Source of the DNA: Chloroflexota bacterium
GTDB taxonomy: Bacteria > Chloroflexota > Dehalococcoidia > Lucifugimonadales > UBA3495
NCBI GenBank assembly: GCA_022568195.1
Contig: JADFFS010000015.1
Location: 1-38,171 of the forward strand
Direction: 5' to 3'
Length of the DNA: 38,171 nt
Part shown: positions 1 through 8,184 of the stretch, in pieces
How positions within the stretch are numbered: the first letter of the stretch is position 1
How the letters are laid out: each line of letters starts with the position of its first letter
Translations under genes and position numbers: made by a program
The notes under the pieces: generated by a model
Databases searched by the model: none
Seen by the model: the letters and a program-made list of their open reading frames with translations, nothing else
What the model was told of the DNA's origin: nothing

Positions 1-556
1 ATAGCTTGAACTCAGGGGCGTTGGTGAAACTGGCCAACTCCGTGTCCAATTGGGTGGAGTCCACCAACCGGTCTCTGTCTCCTGTAACGATCAGAACCGG
101 TACTTTGGATTCTTTCAGCGGCGTCCCTTCGATAGCCCGGAAGGGCGGAGACACCAGGGCGATGGCGTCGGTCTCGCCGTATAGTTCACTGTGCCCCAGG
201 ATCACCGAAGTCCCGAAGGAATAACCGGCCAGGCCAATTCTTCGGGAATCCACCCCTGGCCAGGCCTTCAGCAATTTCAAGGCGCCCAGCACTTCTTGTT
301 TCTCAAGTTCGCCCTTGGTGTGCTCGCCTTCGCTGTTCCCAACGCCGCGGAAGTTGAATCGCAAGGTAACGAACCCTTCTTTAGCCAGGGCAAAGCTCAG
401 CGACAGCACGACGTTGTTATCCATGTTGCCGCCGTATAAAGGGTGGGGATGGCAGATGACGACTCCGGGCATGGAGCCATTATGTTCCTCCGGTTGGGCC
501 ACCACACCCTCGAACCTCAGGCCTTCGACGTTGAATGCCACGGCGCTTTGTCGCAA
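1..556 (-). CDS. Alpha/beta hydrolase, COG2945-like (3' end cut by window edge)
   Basis: Not in the ORF track because it runs off the window. Read on the minus strand it gives about 185 residues with an open frame. It contains the CHPHPLYGGNMDN block typical of COG2945-type small alpha/beta hydrolases, an FRGVGNSEG segment, the nucleophile elbow GYSFG (Ser about residue 113), and a GDRDRLVD strand that should carry the acid residue. The catalytic His would lie beyond the window edge. The start is a TTG at 556 preceded by GGAGGT with a spacer of about 6 nt. These are cytoplasmic serine hydrolases of generally unknown substrate. It is divergent from the DUF1501 gene. The family call is secure; the start is fairly secure. 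Confidence 0.85.
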   Translation of the reverse strand, partial: MRQSAVAFNVEGLRFEGVVAQPEEHNGSMPGVVICHPHPLYGGNMDNNVVLSLSFALAKEGFVTLRFNFRGVGNSEGEHTKGELEKQEVLGALKLLKAWPGVDSRRIGLAGYSFGTSVILGHSELYGETDAIALVSPPFRAIEGTPLKESKVPVLIVTGDRDRLVDSTQLDTELASFTNAPEFKL

Positions 557-782
557 CGCGCTACCTCCGGTATTTACCACCACGCCCGGTTTATGCAAGG
601 AGTCTTGCTTCTATCTTACTTGCTTCCATCTTAAAGAAGGAAGCCCCCTTTGCAAGAAGCGCCCCAAATGACCGAGCCCTCCCGGATTTATAGTGCTTGG
701 CAGAATATGCTGCTAGAATAACCGATATCTTGCCGACCCTTACCTAGGCGTCTAGAGGTGGGATTGGCTTAGTTGCGGGATA
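557..782. other. Intergenic region between divergent genes
   Basis: About 450 nt separate the divergent hydrolase and DUF1501 genes (557-1009). I see no convincing ORF in either direction. The ORF-track frames here (887-1009 upstream of the DUF1501 ATG, 829-1062 minus) have no recognisable content. The stretch must hold both promoters, but no clear -35/-10 pair stands out. The only notable structure is the palindromic repeat at 783-830. Confidence 0.5.
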
Positions 783-830
783 AAATCCCCCTTTAGTCCC
801 CCTTTAATAAAGGGGGATACAGGAGGATTT
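783..830. repeat. Palindromic CCCCCTTT/AAAGGGGG repeat, solo copy
   Basis: Nested inverted repeat. The outer arms are AAATCCCCC (783-791) and GGAGGATTT (822-830), with one mismatch. The inner hairpin is TCCCCCTTT (797-805) against AAAGGGGGA (809-817) with a 3-nt loop. The same outer-arm/inner-hairpin layout recurs at 16638-16710 and 17081-17124, where the copies bracket a DUF559 gene. Here there is no gene inside. Confidence 0.85.
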
Positions 831-1009
831 AGTCGTCCATATCTGAACGAGCAACATACTCAACCGATGACATTCCTGTCCACGCGTTGACGGCCCATAA
901 TGCCACTGATAGAGTGGTGCCAAGAAATCCAGCGGGATTGTTGCCGGTCGTTGGAGCCAAGACGCTGCGAAAATCGGTCGACTTTAACCAAAGCCTAGGA
1001 GGATGGACG

Positions 1010-2134
1010 ATGACCACAACCAAAGACCCGTTGCTGGTAGTAGTGCAGCTTACCGGTGGCAACGACTACATGAACACGGTCATCCCCTACGGCGACCCTC
1101 TCTACCAGGACAACCGGCCCACGGTGGGTATCCCAGTCGGACAGGTGCTACCCATCGACGACCACCTGGGCTTCAACCCGGCCATGCAGCCTATAAAGGA
1201 CCTTTACGACCAGGATAAGGTTGCGGTGATCAACGGCATCGGCTATCCCAACCCCAACCGGTCCCACTTCCGGGCAATGGACATCTGGCACACCTGCGAG
1301 CCGGACAAGATTGCCAACGAAGGCTGGTTGGGCCGGGTTATACGCGACCTGGACCCCAATGCAGAAAACGTTTTGACCGGAGTGAACTTTGGCAGGGGCC
1401 TGCCCCGGGCCATGGCACTGTCCGGAGTTCCCGTGGCTTCGGTGGCCGTGCTGGAAAACTACGGCGTGCTGACCGGCATCGCCGACCCTCAACAAAGGAC
1501 CGGCGCGCTGGAGCTCTTTGCCCGCATGTATGCTCCGGTGTCGGGTACCGGCCCGGTGATGGACTACCTGGGCCGGACTGGACTGGACGCCCTGAAAGGA
1601 GCCGACGTGCTGAAGACGGCCCCCAGTTTGTACCAGTCCACGGTGGAGTACGCCGACAGCCCCATCGGCCAGAACCTACAGGGCATCGCCAAGGTTCTTC
1701 TGGCCGGGCTGGGCACCAGGATTTTCTACACCCAACAGGCCGGCTACGACACCCATGCCAGCCAGACCACGGTGCAACCCAAGCTGCTGGGCGAGCTGGC
1801 CCAAGGCATAAGGGATTTTTGCGCCGACCTCCGGGAGCATGAAGCCTCGGACAATGTCTTGATTTTCGTGTTCACCGAGTTTGGCCGCCGCGTGAAGGAC
1901 AACGGGTCGGGCACAGACCACGGCTCCGGCGGCATGGCCATGGCCATCGGCGATCCGGTGAACGGCGGCCTCCACGGCGAGTTTCCGTCCATGAAGCAGG
2001 AGGACCTGCTGGAGGGAGACCTGCGCTTCAACGTCGACTTTCGCGGCGTTTACAGCACCATGGTGGAACGGTGGTTGGGGTTGGACCCAGTCTCTATCGT
2101 CGGCGGGAACTTCGAGCAGTTGGATTTCCTGTAA
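1010..2134 (+). CDS. DUF1501 family protein
   Basis: 374 residues from the ATG at 1010. I chose this start because AGGAGG lies about 7 nt upstream; the ORF track's TTG at 887 adds 41 unrelated residues. The N-terminal LVVVQLTGGNDYMNTVIPY block and the later VFTEFGRRVKDNGSGTDHGSGG block are hallmarks of DUF1501, a family in the alkaline phosphatase/sulfatase superfold. DUF1501 proteins are usually exported by Tat and often sit beside a DUF1800 gene. Here neither a twin-arginine leader nor DUF1800 is visible, so this copy is probably cytoplasmic or has lost its leader. The function is unknown; a role in surface or secreted material is inferred for the family only. Confidence 0.9.
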   Translation: MTTTKDPLLVVVQLTGGNDYMNTVIPYGDPLYQDNRPTVGIPVGQVLPIDDHLGFNPAMQPIKDLYDQDKVAVINGIGYPNPNRSHFRAMDIWHTCEPDKIANEGWLGRVIRDLDPNAENVLTGVNFGRGLPRAMALSGVPVASVAVLENYGVLTGIADPQQRTGALELFARMYAPVSGTGPVMDYLGRTGLDALKGADVLKTAPSLYQSTVEYADSPIGQNLQGIAKVLLAGLGTRIFYTQQAGYDTHASQTTVQPKLLGELAQGIRDFCADLREHEASDNVLIFVFTEFGRRVKDNGSGTDHGSGGMAMAIGDPVNGGLHGEFPSMKQEDLLEGDLRFNVDFRGVYSTMVERWLGLDPVSIVGGNFEQLDFL

Positions 2135-2474
2135 AGGCCGAAGCTGCCCTTGACACGCTATTAAGTCCCTGCAAAAGAAGCACGCCTCCTTCCGCCACTG
2201 GTTCTACCACGTGCTCCAAGGCGGCGAGCTAGGGGATTTCCAGTCCGCACTACCCAAGCCCTTCCGTTTCATGGGACCGGAGAGCGCCCGGATATGGCTG
2301 CCGGCGTCGGGCCGAGTGTCCAGGGAGCAGGCAGGGCACCAGCGGCCCTGCCACGTCCGCCACAACCTGCTACGAAACGGCTCGTACAGCTGCCGGCCGG
2401 AGTGCTATACTATGCCGGGCCGCCAAAGGCCGCCAAGTTAACTAGGTTCTCGCCGACCGCTGGGAGTAGGGTTA
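2135..2474. other. Intergenic region, possible decayed coding remnant
   Basis: 340 nt between two plus-strand genes. A plus-strand frame from about 2157 to 2340 reads like protein (KHASFRHWFYHVLQGG, then PKPFRFMGPESARIWLP). It has no credible start or ribosome binding site, and its tail (ORF-track 2211-2441) turns into low-quality sequence. It may be a remnant of a lost gene. I do not recognise a family. A TTGACA occurs at 2150 but has no matching -10. Confidence 0.3.
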
Positions 2475-3575
2475 ATGGTAGTAGCCGCGGACGCAGTCCA
2501 GATGGACCCCCAAGCCCTGGACCGGGTGGAGGATCTGTTTCGAGAGCAGATTGCCAGGGGGTCACACCCCGGGGCTGTTCTGGCCGTGTACCGCCACGGT
2601 CAGCCGGTTCTGGACCTTCATGGAGGGATGGCCGACGCGGAAGCGGGCAAAACCGTAGCCAGCGACACCATGTTTGTGCTGTACTCTTCGACCAAGCCCT
2701 TGGCCGCTGCCTGCGTGCACATTCTGTGGGAGCGAGGCAAGCTGGACTGGGATGACCCGGTGGCAAAACACTGGCCCGGTTTTGCCAAGAACGGCAAAGA
2801 AGCCGTGACCTTGAGGCACGTTTTGACCCATCGGGGCGGATTCCCGGAGACCCCGCCCAAGCTTACCTGGGACAAGTGGCAGGACTGGGATGCGGTGGTG
2901 CAGGCGATGGAAGACATCAAGCCGGAGTATCCCGCGGGAGCCGTGTTTGCCTACCACCCCCGGAACTTTGGATGGGTTTTGGCCGAACTGGTACGGCGGG
3001 TCGACGGCCGTCCCTTCCGGGATTTCCTCCAAGAGGAGGTCACCGGTCCGCTGGGCATGCACGACACCTTCGTTGGACTGCCGCCGTCTCTGGAGGACCG
3101 GGTGTCCAAGCAACACGCCATGGAAGACTGCGACCGGCCTTCCCAGGTTTCCATGTACAACCGGCCCGAAGTCCATCAAGCGGTGCAACCGGCCGGTGGC
3201 GGCATAGCCACCGCCAGAGACCTGGCCCGGTTCTACGCAATGATGGAGCGAGGGGGCACGCTGGACGGGATCCGGGTGTTGGCCCCGGAAACGGTGGCCG
3301 AGGTTACCCAACTTCAGGTCGAAGGCCTGGATTTGACCAACGAGCGCCACTCCCGCCGCAGTCTAGGGCTGTCCCTGGGCGACCCTCGCATGGGCTCGTC
3401 GGGCACCGATGACATTCGCACCTTCGGGCACGGGGGCGCGGGGACTTCGGTGGGCTGGGCCGACCCGGATTCGGGCCTGGCGATGGCCTACATCACCAAC
3501 GGCTTCCGGGACGACTCGACCAACTACCCTCGACTGGCGGCCATGTCCCAGGCCGTCCGGGACGCCTGCCGCTGA
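2475..3575 (+). CDS. Serine hydrolase, beta-lactamase/EstB family
   Basis: 366 residues. It starts at ATG 2475 behind a purine-rich GGGAGTAGGG. The class C beta-lactamase/esterase fold is shown by the SSTK motif (Ser71-x-x-Lys74) in LYSSTKPLAAACVHILWERGKL, by DDPVAKHWPGFAKNGKEAVTLRHVLTHRGGFPE, by a YHPRN segment in the place of the Tyr-x-Asn motif, and by a C-terminal FGHGGAGTSVGWADPDSGLAM segment that supplies the KTG-like HGG. There is no signal peptide, so it is probably a cytoplasmic esterase or amidohydrolase, not an antibiotic-resistance beta-lactamase. It converges on the GlcG/HbpS gene 68 nt downstream. Confidence 0.92.
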   Translation: MVVAADAVQMDPQALDRVEDLFREQIARGSHPGAVLAVYRHGQPVLDLHGGMADAEAGKTVASDTMFVLYSSTKPLAAACVHILWERGKLDWDDPVAKHWPGFAKNGKEAVTLRHVLTHRGGFPETPPKLTWDKWQDWDAVVQAMEDIKPEYPAGAVFAYHPRNFGWVLAELVRRVDGRPFRDFLQEEVTGPLGMHDTFVGLPPSLEDRVSKQHAMEDCDRPSQVSMYNRPEVHQAVQPAGGGIATARDLARFYAMMERGGTLDGIRVLAPETVAEVTQLQVEGLDLTNERHSRRSLGLSLGDPRMGSSGTDDIRTFGHGGAGTSVGWADPDSGLAMAYITNGFRDDSTNYPRLAAMSQAVRDACR

Positions 3576-3643
3576 GCGGCTGGCGTGCCCAAGGGTGGGT
3601 GTGGCCCGGTTTTTGCCACGCGCCCGATTAAAATCTGTTGGGG

Positions 3644-4060
3644 TTATGGCGCTGCGGAAAGACCCGCGGCTTCGATCCCGGCTCGTGCCGAGTCCTCGTC
3701 CTGCTGAGCAGTGCCCCCGCTGCCTCCGACGGCGCCTACCAACTCCCCTCCCTTAAACACCGGCAAGGCGCCTTGCCCCGGAATCATGTGACCGCCCTCC
3801 ATGGCCATCAGACCGCGGAAGACCGGCGACATGGCGTTGTCGGTTAGATCGCCGCTGGGACGCCCAAAGCACGCCGCCGACACTGCCTTGGCCCGGGATA
3901 TGGCCGGAGTACGCCAGGAAGCGCCGTCGGTGCGGAACATGCCGATCAAGTCGCCCCTGGGGTCAACCACCGACACGCTCATCTTGGCCCCCATTTCAAA
4001 AACCTTGGCCTTGGCTGCCGCTAGAATCTGCTCGGACTCGGCCAGAGTCAAAGATGCCAT
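3644..4060 (-). CDS. GlcG/HbpS (DUF336) family protein
   Basis: 138 residues, the usual length for GlcG/HbpS proteins. Family signatures are LTLAESEQILAAAKAKVFEMG, VSVVDPRGDLIGMFRTDGA, ISRAKAVSAACFGRPSG, and the Gly-rich end ALPVFKGGELVGAVGGSGGTAQQDEDSARAGI. Some members bind haem or cobalamin, and others are encoded beside glycolate or diol utilisation genes; the function of most is unknown. The ATG at 4060 has a good GGGAGG with an 8-nt spacer. It lies 142 nt downstream of the exonuclease gene on the same strand and could share its transcript. Confidence 0.9.
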   Translation of the reverse strand: MASLTLAESEQILAAAKAKVFEMGAKMSVSVVDPRGDLIGMFRTDGASWRTPAISRAKAVSAACFGRPSGDLTDNAMSPVFRGLMAMEGGHMIPGQGALPVFKGGELVGAVGGSGGTAQQDEDSARAGIEAAGLSAAP

Positions 4061-4202
4061 GGTGAATCCTCCCTCATCAAGGTTTCGATTGCTGATTCAG
4101 GCCCACATTGTAGGTTAGAAATGCGCTGATTGGTACCACCTTGATTGCGTAACCGGGGGTGCTGTCCGGGCGGCCAAATCCGCTATTCGATAATTTCCAT
4201 GT

Positions 4203-5084
4203 TCAGGCCTCGTCAGCCCAACGCCTGGGCTGTTCCCTCAGCCGGGCGAACCCAAGCTCGTCGCACAAGGACTGGAAGGCCTGCTTGGGCACGCCGTGCC
4301 ACTGTAATTGATCCAGATCTTCCGATAATGGTACGTCCAGACGCAAAGTTGCCAGCTCGCGGTAAAGCATGGCTTCGGGTCGGCGTTCCGCCAGGCTGGC
4401 CGCGATGGCCTGGGCGCCCCGGGGCCGCACTTCCCACTGGGACCAGTCGTCGGGGATCTGCTCCAAGTGTAAATAGCGGTCCAGCACCTGCGCCGTGCTC
4501 TTGGCCCCCCACCGGGGAATTCCGGGAATCCCGTCGGCGGCGTCACCCACCAGGGCGAGGTAATCCGGGATGGACTCGGGGAGAACACCGAACTTCTCCC
4601 TCACTCCGTCTTGGTCCAGTATCAAGTCCCGGCGCCGGTCCAGACAGACGACTTTAGTCTGCCGTACCATTTGGGCCAAGTCCTTATCCGGCGTGCAGAT
4701 AACCACCTGCTCCACCCCATCGGCGTCTTGCCACCGGTTGGCCGCCGTGGCCAGGGCATCATCGGCTTCAAACTCCACCATGGGCCAGACCACGACTCCC
4801 AGGGAAGAAACGGCTCTTTCCGCCAGGCCGAATTGACTCATAAGCTCTTCGGGCGTACCCTCGCCGGTTTTGTAGCCATCGAAAAGCTGGTTGCGGAAAG
4901 ACTCTACGACGTGGTCGAAGGCGCAGGCCAGGTGGGTAACGTCTTCCTGACGTAGCAGGGTCAAGAAAGTCTGGATCAACCCTCGGACGGCGCCGACCGG
5001 CCTCCCGTCGGGGGCCGACAGGGGAGGCATGGCAAAATGGGCCCGAAACAACTCGTAGGTGCCGTCGACCAGGTGGACTTTCAA
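4203..5084 (-). CDS. Stand-alone 5'-3' exonuclease (FEN / Pol I N-terminal type)
   Basis: 293 residues matching the 5' nuclease domain of DNA polymerase I, without any polymerase domain. Metal-binding acidic motifs are visible in order: VDGTYELFRAHF (Asp7), the FDHVVESFRNQLFDGYKTG helical-arch region, EFEADDALATAA, ICTPDKDLAQMV, and VGDAADGIPGIPRWGAKSTAQVL (helix-3-turn-helix). Such enzymes remove RNA primers and flaps during lagging-strand synthesis and repair. The start is a TTG at 5084 giving MKVHLVDGTYELFR; the ribosome binding site is weak. A strong sigma-70-like promoter lies about 180 nt upstream. Whether the genome also has a full-length Pol I cannot be judged from this window. Confidence 0.93.
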   Translation of the reverse strand: MKVHLVDGTYELFRAHFAMPPLSAPDGRPVGAVRGLIQTFLTLLRQEDVTHLACAFDHVVESFRNQLFDGYKTGEGTPEELMSQFGLAERAVSSLGVVVWPMVEFEADDALATAANRWQDADGVEQVVICTPDKDLAQMVRQTKVVCLDRRRDLILDQDGVREKFGVLPESIPDYLALVGDAADGIPGIPRWGAKSTAQVLDRYLHLEQIPDDWSQWEVRPRGAQAIAASLAERRPEAMLYRELATLRLDVPLSEDLDQLQWHGVPKQAFQSLCDELGFARLREQPRRWADEA

Positions 5085-5260
5085 GCAATCGCCTTTCTAG
5101 GGCTTAACCGCGTGTACTGGACATGGCTCAGCCCCGTTGGAACCACAAAGGTGTAAAAATGCAGTGTCCGGGCGCCATTCCCCGGGCACCTGCCGGGTCC
5201 AACTCTACCCCGGGGTCTGCCAGGTATATAGCGTATGACGGTCTAGGACCGGGAAATCCG

Positions 5261-5289
5261 AGTGTAATATCAGCTTCCCCTGGTGTCAA
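5261..5289 (-). promoter_or_regulatory. Sigma-70-like promoter for the exonuclease gene
   Basis: On the minus strand TTGACA (5284-5289) is followed by exactly 17 nt and TACACT (5261-5266). This is a perfect -35 with a 4/6 -10. It points at the exonuclease start and implies an untranslated leader of about 170 nt. It is among the best promoter matches I could find in the window. Confidence 0.6.
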
Positions 5290-5372
5290 ACCGGTCCGGG
5301 CTTGTCAGCGGCAGCAACGCCAGCGAGAAGACCTAGAAACCGGGATACACATGGGAACGCGGGGGCGGGATA

Positions 5373-6932
5373 TCATTTATGAATCAGGGTTGCTACTAAA
5401 TCAGCAGTTTCCGGATCCGGAGCGATCCCAACCAAAGTACGGTCCTGGTCCAGCACCAGGACTACCGACCGGCCCTCGGCGTCCCACCGGACCGAATTGC
5501 CAACGGCGTCTTTGGCCGCCCAGGTAGCTGTGGAGTCGGTAAACCCCTCATATACGTCGAAGAATTCCTGGGCGTCGTTGCCGGTGTCCCACTGATGGAG
5601 CATGACGAAGATCCGTCCGCCGGCGGAGTCTCGAAGCAAGCGAAATTGGTCACCGCCCCAACCACTGGCAGCCCGGGCGGCCGCGGGTTTGGCGACACCG
5701 GACTCCAAATAGGTGCGCAGTATGAACTCGCCCATGACGTCTTCCAGCAACAGTTCCCAGTCACCTGTCAGTAGAGGCAGCACAGGCGGCAGGGCAACTT
5801 TCTTGGGCGCTTCGCCAGCCAGATACCTGGCGGGATGCAGGATTTGCTCGGTGGACACCGGCGGCCGGCCGTAGGCCTCATTGACCGGACGCCAGACGCC
5901 GCGGCCCTGCCGCAGGGCAGTCACGAATCCCAGGCCGGCTTCATAAGGAAACAGCAGGGTCTTCTGAATCACGGGAGGGGCCTTGTCGTATACCGGCGTT
6001 GCCCCCGAGGCCCCTTCGGCTCCCAGCGCCAATATCTCCATCAGGTCCAGGTTGGTGGTGATGTAAACGACCGAGGACAGGGTCGCATCGCCCTCCAGCA
6101 AGGCCAGCATGGCCAGGGCACGGTCCTGGTTGACTTCCGACGCCTCCACCAGCGTACGGGCATCGAACCTTTGCTGCTGCAAGGCGTGGGTCAACTCGTG
6201 GGCCAGGGTTATTTTGCTCAGTGCATCCAAGGGAAGGGCCCCGGCAACCACCAGCAGGTCTTCGGTATCCAGGTCGAAGAGCCCGGCAACCTGTTCCCCC
6301 AGCAAGTCCAGGTACAACGGATACAGCTCGACGGACGGTCTCAGCAATCCCAACAGCCAGTAGAGCTCCTGTGTTTTGGCCAGTTCCTCCTGCTCTTCGG
6401 ATTTGATGGCTGAGCGAATATACGCGGCCATCTCTCCCCGGGTTACAAGCTGGGGCTTGACGGTGTCCCGGAAGCTCAGCCCCCGGCTGACCGCCAGAGA
6501 GTCCGAGACTACTTGGACTGCTCGGGCCAGCCTGGGGTCCGATGCCCGAGAACGGCCTGCCGGCTCACTTGGCCGCGTTGGCGCTACGCTGGGCTTAGGG
6601 ACGGTCGCGGATGTGGCTACCGGTGGGGCGGTGGCCGCCGCGATGTTCGCCGAACCAGGCGTGGGCCTGCGGACAGGTGTAAGCGTTAATGGGGATGCAG
6701 GGAGCGGCGTCAACCTGATAGCTGAGGTTGGCCGGGGGGCTATCGTTAGGGCGGGGATGGTATTTAGCGGCGGAGTCACTGTGGGCAATGCTGTCGGCGT
6801 GACAATCACGGCGGAAGTGGGCGTTGTCACCGGCGGAGGTTCGGTGGGCGCCGGTTGGGCGGAGCAGCCGGCCCAAACAAGCAGCAATGTCGTAAGCAGA
6901 GCCACCGCCGGTCTTACCACGGAGATTCCCAT
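5373..6932 (-). CDS. HExxH zincin lipoprotein with Pro/Thr linker
   Basis: 519 residues. A lipoprotein signal (LLTTLLLVWAGC, Cys about 23) is followed by some 100 residues of Pro/Thr-rich linker (for example PTSAVIVTPTALPTVTPP). A globular part follows with HELTHALQQQRFD, a zinc metallopeptidase HExxH motif at residues 245-249. The downstream acidic helix LLEGDATLSS may give the third ligand. It should be tethered outside the membrane. I cannot place it in a named peptidase family; the HELTHALQ motif recurs in uncharacterised bacterial lipoproteins. The ATG at 6932 has GAGG about 5 nt upstream. The Ser/Thr/Pro tether resembles those of the cohesin and FecR proteins in this window. Confidence 0.85.
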   Translation of the reverse strand: MGISVVRPAVALLTTLLLVWAGCSAQPAPTEPPPVTTPTSAVIVTPTALPTVTPPLNTIPALTIAPRPTSAIRLTPLPASPLTLTPVRRPTPGSANIAAATAPPVATSATVPKPSVAPTRPSEPAGRSRASDPRLARAVQVVSDSLAVSRGLSFRDTVKPQLVTRGEMAAYIRSAIKSEEQEELAKTQELYWLLGLLRPSVELYPLYLDLLGEQVAGLFDLDTEDLLVVAGALPLDALSKITLAHELTHALQQQRFDARTLVEASEVNQDRALAMLALLEGDATLSSVVYITTNLDLMEILALGAEGASGATPVYDKAPPVIQKTLLFPYEAGLGFVTALRQGRGVWRPVNEAYGRPPVSTEQILHPARYLAGEAPKKVALPPVLPLLTGDWELLLEDVMGEFILRTYLESGVAKPAAARAASGWGGDQFRLLRDSAGGRIFVMLHQWDTGNDAQEFFDVYEGFTDSTATWAAKDAVGNSVRWDAEGRSVVLVLDQDRTLVGIAPDPETADLVATLIHK

Positions 6933-6971
6933 CGGGCCTCACCAAATATAACCGGTACGCCGATGCATCGA

Positions 6972-7000
6972 GTCATAGTATGAGAGAGCCTACATGACAA
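6972..7000 (-). promoter_or_regulatory. Possible promoter of the zincin lipoprotein gene
   Basis: On the minus strand TTGTCA (6995-7000), a 17-nt spacer and TATGAC (6972-6977) stand about 40 nt before the ATG. The match is moderate (5/6 and 4/6), but the spacing and position are right. Confidence 0.4.
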
Positions 7001-7060
7001 ACTTCAATCTGGGTAGAGACGCAGGGCAATCATGTCTTATTCTCTGTCTTTAATATTTGG

Positions 7061-7153
7061 CATTCCACCATGACGGCGTCTTTGCGACTTTCGCCCTTGT
7101 GACGGGAGGCGCGCGTGCCCCGATTGCATCGGGGTGGCCTGCGCCGGAATGAC
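7061..7153. repeat. CATTCC...GGAATGA dispersed element with CCCCGAT hairpin
   Basis: About 93 bp bounded by CATTCC and GGAATGAC. It contains the perfect hairpin CCCCGAT-TGC-ATCGGGG (7118-7134). A second element with the same ends and same hairpin is at 30647-30743, and one with similar ends is at 15046-15143. It sits in the gap downstream of the cohesin gene and upstream of the zincin gene. Confidence 0.7.
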
Positions 7154-7469
7154 GAGGGTGAACCTGGGGGCCACATCTCTGACCATTTCAGAAGCTTGTG
7201 GCACGAACGGGAACGAACGCCCGCATTTATGACGCGATTGCCCTGGGTAGATACGTCAACGCTGCGGAAGGGGAGCGGTGCCGGTTCGATTCAGATGCCT
7301 ACCTGTTCATTACTCGAGGGTGTTGCCGCGTCTCAGCGGCCTGGTCGCCAGCGACACCGGCATCAATTCAACCATTGTGGAGGACCCGAGGAGGATCTTC
7401 GGCTGTTTTTCGGCGGCTCCTCGGCGGCTCTTCTACGGGAGCGACTGCATAATCTATCGGCCGCTGGTT
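7154..7469. other. Intergenic region with a stem-loop
   Basis: About 316 nt with no convincing gene; the plus-strand ORF-track frames here show no recognisable protein. It contains an 8-bp inverted repeat CCGAGGAG (7386-7393) / CTCCTCGG (7417-7424) with a 23-nt loop. This lies just beyond the stop of the cohesin gene on the minus strand and might act as a transcription end point, though no run of T follows. Confidence 0.4.
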
Positions 7470-8174
7470 CTAGCGGGGGAAACTCAGGCCTGGAGAGATG
7501 ACGGCTTTGCTCTCGAGGGTGAAGCTCCCTGCCGACGCCTCGGTGACGATGTCCAACAGAGACGTTGCGTTGTAGGCGTAGACGCTTTCCAGGGTCAGGG
7601 AAATCCTCTCCACACCGTTGCCCACCACATTGAAAGAGACCACCGCCACCGGCCCGTTGCCACTGATGCCGTTGGTGTCAATCACTGCAGTCCATAGACG
7701 TCCTGCGGTCCGGCTGCCCGAGTCAATCAACGCGGTGCGGGCCAGGGCGCCCTTTTCAACACTCACCACTTCCAGCACAGACGGCTCGTAAACCAGGACA
7801 AACTCCAGGCTGCCAACATTGGTGGCGCCGGTTAGGTAAACGGGAACCTCGATTCTGGGCGCCGCCATGGGGGTTGGCGGGGGGAGTGGAGTGGCCGTGG
7901 GTCCTTCCGGGGAAGGATGGGCCGTGGGCGTAGGAAACGGTGTGCTAGTGGGGACCCGCGTAGGAGAAGGCTCGGGAGTTGGCTCGGGTGTCGGCGCCGG
8001 GGTGGGCGCCACCGCTGGCCCCGGGGCAGCCAATGGTTCGGCCGGGCTACCAGAGAAGGCGCCTCCAATCCACAACCCGGCAACCACGACCCCCGCTACC
8101 ACGGGCAAAGCTACCAGCAACCACTTCTTACCGGCATTCAGCGCCATCAACGTCAAGCCAAACCACATTCTCAT
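7470..8174 (-). CDS. Membrane-anchored cohesin-domain protein
   Basis: 234 residues. One N-terminal hydrophobic helix (WLLVALPVVAGVVVAGLWIGG, about 18-38) is followed by a Pro/Thr/Glu linker (PTPEPTPEPSPTRVPTSTPFPTP, about 55-100). A cohesin-type beta-sandwich follows: PRIEVPVYLTGATNVGSLEFVLVYEPSVLEVVSVEKG through GPVAVVSFNVVGNG to about residue 222. Cohesin modules bind dockerins in cellulosomes, but isolated cohesins are widespread in non-cellulolytic bacteria and archaea. It begins 10 nt after the stop of the PPC-cohesin-dockerin gene, so the two are very likely one operon. The anchored cohesin could hold the dockerin of its neighbour at the cell surface; this is inference. Confidence 0.85.
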   Translation of the reverse strand: MRMWFGLTLMALNAGKKWLLVALPVVAGVVVAGLWIGGAFSGSPAEPLAAPGPAVAPTPAPTPEPTPEPSPTRVPTSTPFPTPTAHPSPEGPTATPLPPPTPMAAPRIEVPVYLTGATNVGSLEFVLVYEPSVLEVVSVEKGALARTALIDSGSRTAGRLWTAVIDTNGISGNGPVAVVSFNVVGNGVERISLTLESVYAYNATSLLDIVTEASAGSFTLESKAVISPGLSFPR

Positions 8175-8184
8175 GTTGGCCTAC

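Noticed and set aside
887-1009. N-terminal extension of the DUF1501 protein from TTG 887
   Set aside because: The extra 41 residues have no signal peptide or family similarity, whereas ATG 1010 has a strong AGGAGG.
2475-3575. Antibiotic-resistance beta-lactamase
   Set aside because: No signal peptide and EstB-like sequence; the esterase/hydrolase group is a better fit.
3590-3640. Bidirectional terminator between the beta-lactamase-fold and HbpS genes
   Set aside because: GTGGC/GCCAC around a short T run is present, but only 5 bp pair and the T run lies in the loop.
7270-7310. Possible tRNA T-arm (GGTTCGATTC)
   Set aside because: The flanking bases do not form the 5-bp T stem and no acceptor or anticodon stem can be built around it.
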